DNA of 64,000 bases, from the NCBI RefSeq assembly GCF_029227915.1, contig NC_079881.1:21737501-21801500 (forward strand), given 5' to 3'. The position numbers and the translations under genes were made by a program. Every line of letters begins with the position of its first letter. The stretch's first letter is position 1. This stretch comes from Hydractinia symbiolongicarpus. Lineage: Eukaryota > Cnidaria > Hydrozoa > Anthoathecata > Hydractiniidae. Positions 50,173 to 64,000 of the stretch are shown here, piece after piece. The notes under the pieces were generated by a model. That model was not told the origin of the DNA. It worked only from the letters and a program-made list of their open reading frames with translations, and did not search any database.

Positions 50173-50565
50173 ATGCCTAAAAATAGAAATCTGTTGAGCT
50201 CACGAAGACTGCGTCGAATGCAAGAAAAGCGCAAAAATTCTTGTTTGCTCGCTTTCGAATGGAGAAGAACCCTTTCGTGTAAAGCAGGACACATTATGCA
50301 TCGCCTCTTTTCAACGCAACTGGTTACTTCCGCAGACGGTGGGCATTCTAGTTGTAAATGGCGAATCACTGGTGAAGACAAAGCGCTCGTTGCGGCACTG
50401 GCCCTTACTCTCACGACGACAACGGACACTTGTCTTAGTTCGGCTATGAATATGAAAACTGTTTAAGTGGCACAAGGGAAAGGCGAGATGGGGACCAAAA
50501 TGCCGTAACCACAAGCAATCGATAACGTTAAAGAAGCACCCGATGGTTGCCGTTCTTGTTGGGTT

Positions 50566-50705
50566 AGCTTTGCGCAGTGGCATTACCATAGCCAATGAGG
50601 TTTAACCGAGGCGTGGTGATTGCTAATTGAAAACTTTTCCCAATATCCGCATGCCGGCGTCAAACATCGCCGGCGTTGCAATATTTGGAGGTTCCCACTG
50701 GGACC
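50566..50705 (+). ncRNA. U4: U4 snRNA copy 95, 140 nt, 3' stem-loop subfamily
   Basis: Same single-base loss, A90C and G97C as copy 92, 1,601 bp upstream. Confidence 0.9.
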
Positions 50706-51098
50706 ATGCCTAAAAATAGAATTCTGCTGAGCTCACGAAGACTGTGTCGAATGCAAGAAAAGCGCAAAAATTCTTGTTTGCTCGCTTCCGAATGGAGAAG
50801 AACCCTTTCGTGTAAAGCAGGACACATTATGCATCGCCTCTTTTCAACGCAACTGGTCGATTCCGCAGACGGTGGGCATTCTAGGTGTAAATGGCGAATC
50901 AGTGGTGGAGACAAAGCGCTCGTTGCGGCACTGGCCCTTACTCTCACGACGACAACGGACACTTGTCTTAGTTCGGCTATGAATATGAAAACTGTTTAAG
51001 TGGCACAAGGGAAAGGCGAGATGGGGACCAAAATGCCGTAACCACAAGCAATCGATAACGTTAAAGAAGCACGCGATGGTTGCCGTTCTTGTTGGGTT

Positions 51099-51239
51099 AG
51101 ATTTGCGCAGTGGCATTACCATAGCCAATGAGGTTTAACCGAGGCGTGGTGATTGCTAATTGAAAACTTTTCCCAATATCCCGCATGCCGTTGTCAAACA
51201 TCGCCGGCGTTGCAATATTTGGAGGTTCCCACTGGGACC
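51099..51239 (+). ncRNA. U4: U4 snRNA copy 96, 3' stem-loop subfamily
   Basis: C3A plus the copy 93 set A90C, G93T, C94T, G97C. Confidence 0.89.
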
Positions 51240-51632
51240 ATGCCTAAAAATAGAATTCTGCTGAGCTCACAAAGACTGTGTCGAATGCAAGAAAAGCGCA
51301 AAAATTCTTGTTTGCTCGCTTCCGAATGGAGAAGAACCCTTTCGTGTAAAGCAGGACACATTATGCATCGCCTCTTTTCAACGCAACTGATCACTTCCGC
51401 AGACGGTGGGCATTCTAGGTGTAAATGGCGAATCAGTGGTGGAGACAAAGCGCTCGTTGCGGCACTGGCCCTTACTCTCACGACGACAACGGACACTTGT
51501 CTTAGTTCGGCTATGAATATGAAAACTGTTTAAGTTGCACAAGGGAAAGGCGAGATGGGGACCAAAATGACGTAACCACAAGCAATCGATAACGTTAAAG
51601 AAGCACGCGATGGTTGCCGTTCTTGTTGGGTT

Positions 51633-51773
51633 AGCTTTGCGCAGTGGCATTACCATAGCCAATGAGGTTTAACCGAGGCGTGGTGATTGCTAATTGAAAA
51701 CTTTTCCCAATATCCCGCATGACGGCGTGAAACATCGCCGGCGTTGCAATATTTGGAGGTTCCCACTGGGACC
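51633..51773 (+). ncRNA. U4: U4 snRNA copy 97
   Basis: RNA identical to copy 1 although its spacer downstream (51,905-51,975) is among the most diverged; 3' box GGA variant. Confidence 0.95.
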
Positions 51774-52166
51774 ATGCCTAAAAATGGAAATCTGCTGAGC
51801 TCACGAAGACTGCGTCGAATGCAAGAAAAGCGCAAAAATTCTTGTTTGCTCGCTTCCGAATGGAGAAGAACCCTTTCGTGTAAAGCAGGACACATTATGC
51901 ATCGCCTCTTTTTAACGCAACAGGTGACTTCTGGAGACGTTGGGCATGCTAGGTGTAAATGTCGAATCAGTAGTGGAGACAAAGCGCTCGTTGCGGCACT
52001 GGCCCTTACTCTCACGACGACAACGGACACTTGTCTTAGTTCGGCTATGAATATGAAAACTCTTTAAGTGTCACAAGGGAAAGGCGAGACGGGGACCAAA
52101 ATGCCGTAACCACAAGCAATCGATAACGTTAAAGAAGCACGCGATGGTTTCCATTCTTGTTGTGTT

Positions 52167-52307
52167 AGCTTTGCGCAGTGACATTACCATAGCCAATGAG
52201 GTTTAACCGAGGCGTGGTGATTGCTAATTGAAAACTTTTCCCAATATCCCGCATGACGGCGTGAAACATCGCCGGCGTTGCAATATTTGGAGGTTCTCAC
52301 TGGGACC
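52167..52307 (+). ncRNA. U4: U4 snRNA copy 98, last of the array
   Basis: G15A and C131T only, so the terminal copy is still well kept although the spacer after it breaks up within 90 bp. A normal 3' box follows. It points toward the convergent calcium-channel gene 500 bp away. Confidence 0.93.
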
Positions 52308-52390
52308 ATGCCTAAAAATAGAAATCTGCTGAGCTCACGAAGACCGCGTCGAATGCAAGAAAAGCGCAAAAATTCTTGTTTGCTCGCTTG

Positions 52391-52499
52391 AAAACAGTAT
52401 CCGTCGCCTTTTTTTAACGCAACTGAGACAAAGCGATTGTTGTGCCGCTGGTCCTTACTCTCACGATAATAATGGACACTTGTGCTAATTCAGCTGTAT
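52391..52499 (+). repeat. Degenerate end of the array
   Basis: After TTTGCTCGCTT the unit breaks. A foreign-looking GAAAACAGTATCC joins a remnant matching the TCGCCTCTTTTCAACGCAACTG stretch only loosely, then about 50 bp of unit are missing. The AGACAAAGCG to GACACTTGT part follows with several substitutions, and similarity is lost near 52,499. This is the decayed boundary of the array. Confidence 0.8.
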
Positions 52500-52807
52500 A
52501 GAAGATGTGGTATTTTTGTACGGTATTTTGGGCACCCTTGTTTGCTTGTAAGTATGAAGTAAAAAAATTGCTTGATGTATTGGGAAAGTGGTTCTTCGTA
52601 TAAGAATGTTAAGGTGGGTATTGTATGTCAATAGAAAAGGTGTAAGCGTGTTAATAAAAGCAAAGCTCAGAGTATTCCTTGCACGCATGGTGATGAAAGC
52701 TTCTTTAGTCAAATTTGTGGTTTTAAAAATTGATGACATTTTATATCAGTATTGTCACCAGAAAAAATTATTAGCATAAAATAACTAATTTCTGTTAAAT
52801 TTCTTTT
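52500..52807. other. Intergenic gap and probable 3' UTR of the channel gene
   Basis: AT-rich sequence between the array and the channel stop codon. Short open frames on both strands (63 and 84 codons) show no recognisable protein. On the - strand no AATAAA is present; a TATAAA variant at 52,740-52,745, about 65 bp past the stop, is the only candidate polyadenylation hexamer I saw. Confidence 0.5.

Positions 52808-64000
<11,193 letters not shown>

Larger units (their letters stand above)
45830..52100. repeat. Three-unit higher-order repeats at 1,575-1,576 and 1,601 bp
   Basis: Copies 86-88 and 89-91 repeat at 1,575-1,576 bp, including a shared 26-bp spacer deletion and the C84T/G92C U4 type. 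Copies 92-93 and 95-96 repeat at 1,601 bp. Together they make the right end of the array a nest of recent block duplications of an already diverged unit set. Confidence 0.8.
1..52390 (+). repeat. Tandem array of ~534-bp units, each with one U4 snRNA gene
   Basis: Head-to-tail array of 98 spacings-consistent units plus a cut unit at the left edge. From the first U4 start (403) to the last (52167) there are 97 intervals. Their sum is explained exactly as 97 x 534, plus 22 one-base-longer units, minus two ~26-bp deletions and four single-base losses (one of them inside the first deleted unit). Each unit holds a 141-nt U4 gene, a 3' box, about 330 bp of spacer and a PSE-like element before the next U4. 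Units are mostly over 98% alike, which indicates concerted evolution by unequal exchange or gene conversion. The array runs off the left edge and degrades at 52,391. I see no other gene, transposon or break inside it. Confidence 0.97.

Noticed and set aside
10-52000. Open frames of 94, 107, 113, 124, 126, 166 and 181 codons recurring in every unit on both strands
   Set aside because: They overlap each other and the U4 RNA itself (the - strand frames start inside U4). They shift frame with the one-base unit variants, are stopped in some copies, and show no bias toward silent changes. They are artefacts of a repeated non-coding sequence.
1-52390. CRISPR array or plain satellite DNA
   Set aside because: Unit length, the intact U4 gene in every unit and the eukaryotic split gene next to it exclude CRISPR. 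The kept snRNA structure argues against a functionless satellite.
1-52390. Assembly artefact from looping one unit
   Set aside because: Many units carry private or block-shared changes and the length classes are ordered, which a simple loop would not make. The exact copy number may still be off.
52485-52779. Frames of 84 codons (-) and 63 codons (+) between array and channel
   Set aside because: Unrecognisable, overlapping on opposite strands, and partly within the decayed array end or the probable 3' UTR.

Overview
The window comes from an animal genome and has two parts. Bases 1 to about 52,390 are one uninterrupted tandem array of a roughly 534-bp unit, and every unit carries one complete U4 spliceosomal snRNA gene on the + strand. 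I count 98 full U4 genes. A ninety-ninth is cut by the left edge, so the array continues outside the window and its true size is unknown. Bases 52,808 to 64,000 hold the 3' part of a split gene on the - strand for a T-type (Cav3) voltage-gated calcium channel alpha-1 subunit.

The U4 call rests on near-identity to metazoan U4 over the first ~80 nt: the U6-pairing sequences of stems I and II, and the 5' stem-loop kink-turn with A29, A30, U31, G32, A33 facing G43 and A44. A 3' stem-loop, an Sm site and a terminal hairpin follow. Seven bases after the RNA lies a match to the metazoan snRNA 3' box. A PSE-like CCGTAAC sits about 60 bp upstream, with no TATA box, as expected of a Pol II snRNA gene. 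The remaining ~390 bp of each unit is spacer; I found no second RNA or protein gene in it. Units are 534 bp with a 535-bp subclass (one extra T just after the 3' box) and rare 533-, 508- and 507-bp forms. By eye about 46 of the 98 U4 copies are identical; the rest carry one to five changes. Several stretches are duplicated as blocks of three or four units, and divergence rises toward the right end, where the array decays over ~110 bp (52,391-52,499).

From 52,500 to 52,807 there is a short AT-rich gap. The channel gene then runs leftwards, tail to tail with the array. I place 21 coding exons whose splice phases all agree, covering repeat II from segment S2, all of repeats III and IV, and a C-terminal tail: about 1,178 residues. 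Selectivity-filter residues are Glu (II), Asp (III), Asp (IV), which with the unseen repeat I fits the EEDD signature of T-type channels. The last intron holds a ~340-bp (GGAGAA)n hexanucleotide tract (UUCUCC in the transcript) directly before the terminal exon.

The organism is a metazoan with an AT-rich genome and small introns. An early-branching or invertebrate lineage is plausible, but the sequence does not decide which. The contrast between the balanced-composition, highly homogenised array and the AT-rich flank fits concerted evolution of the array.
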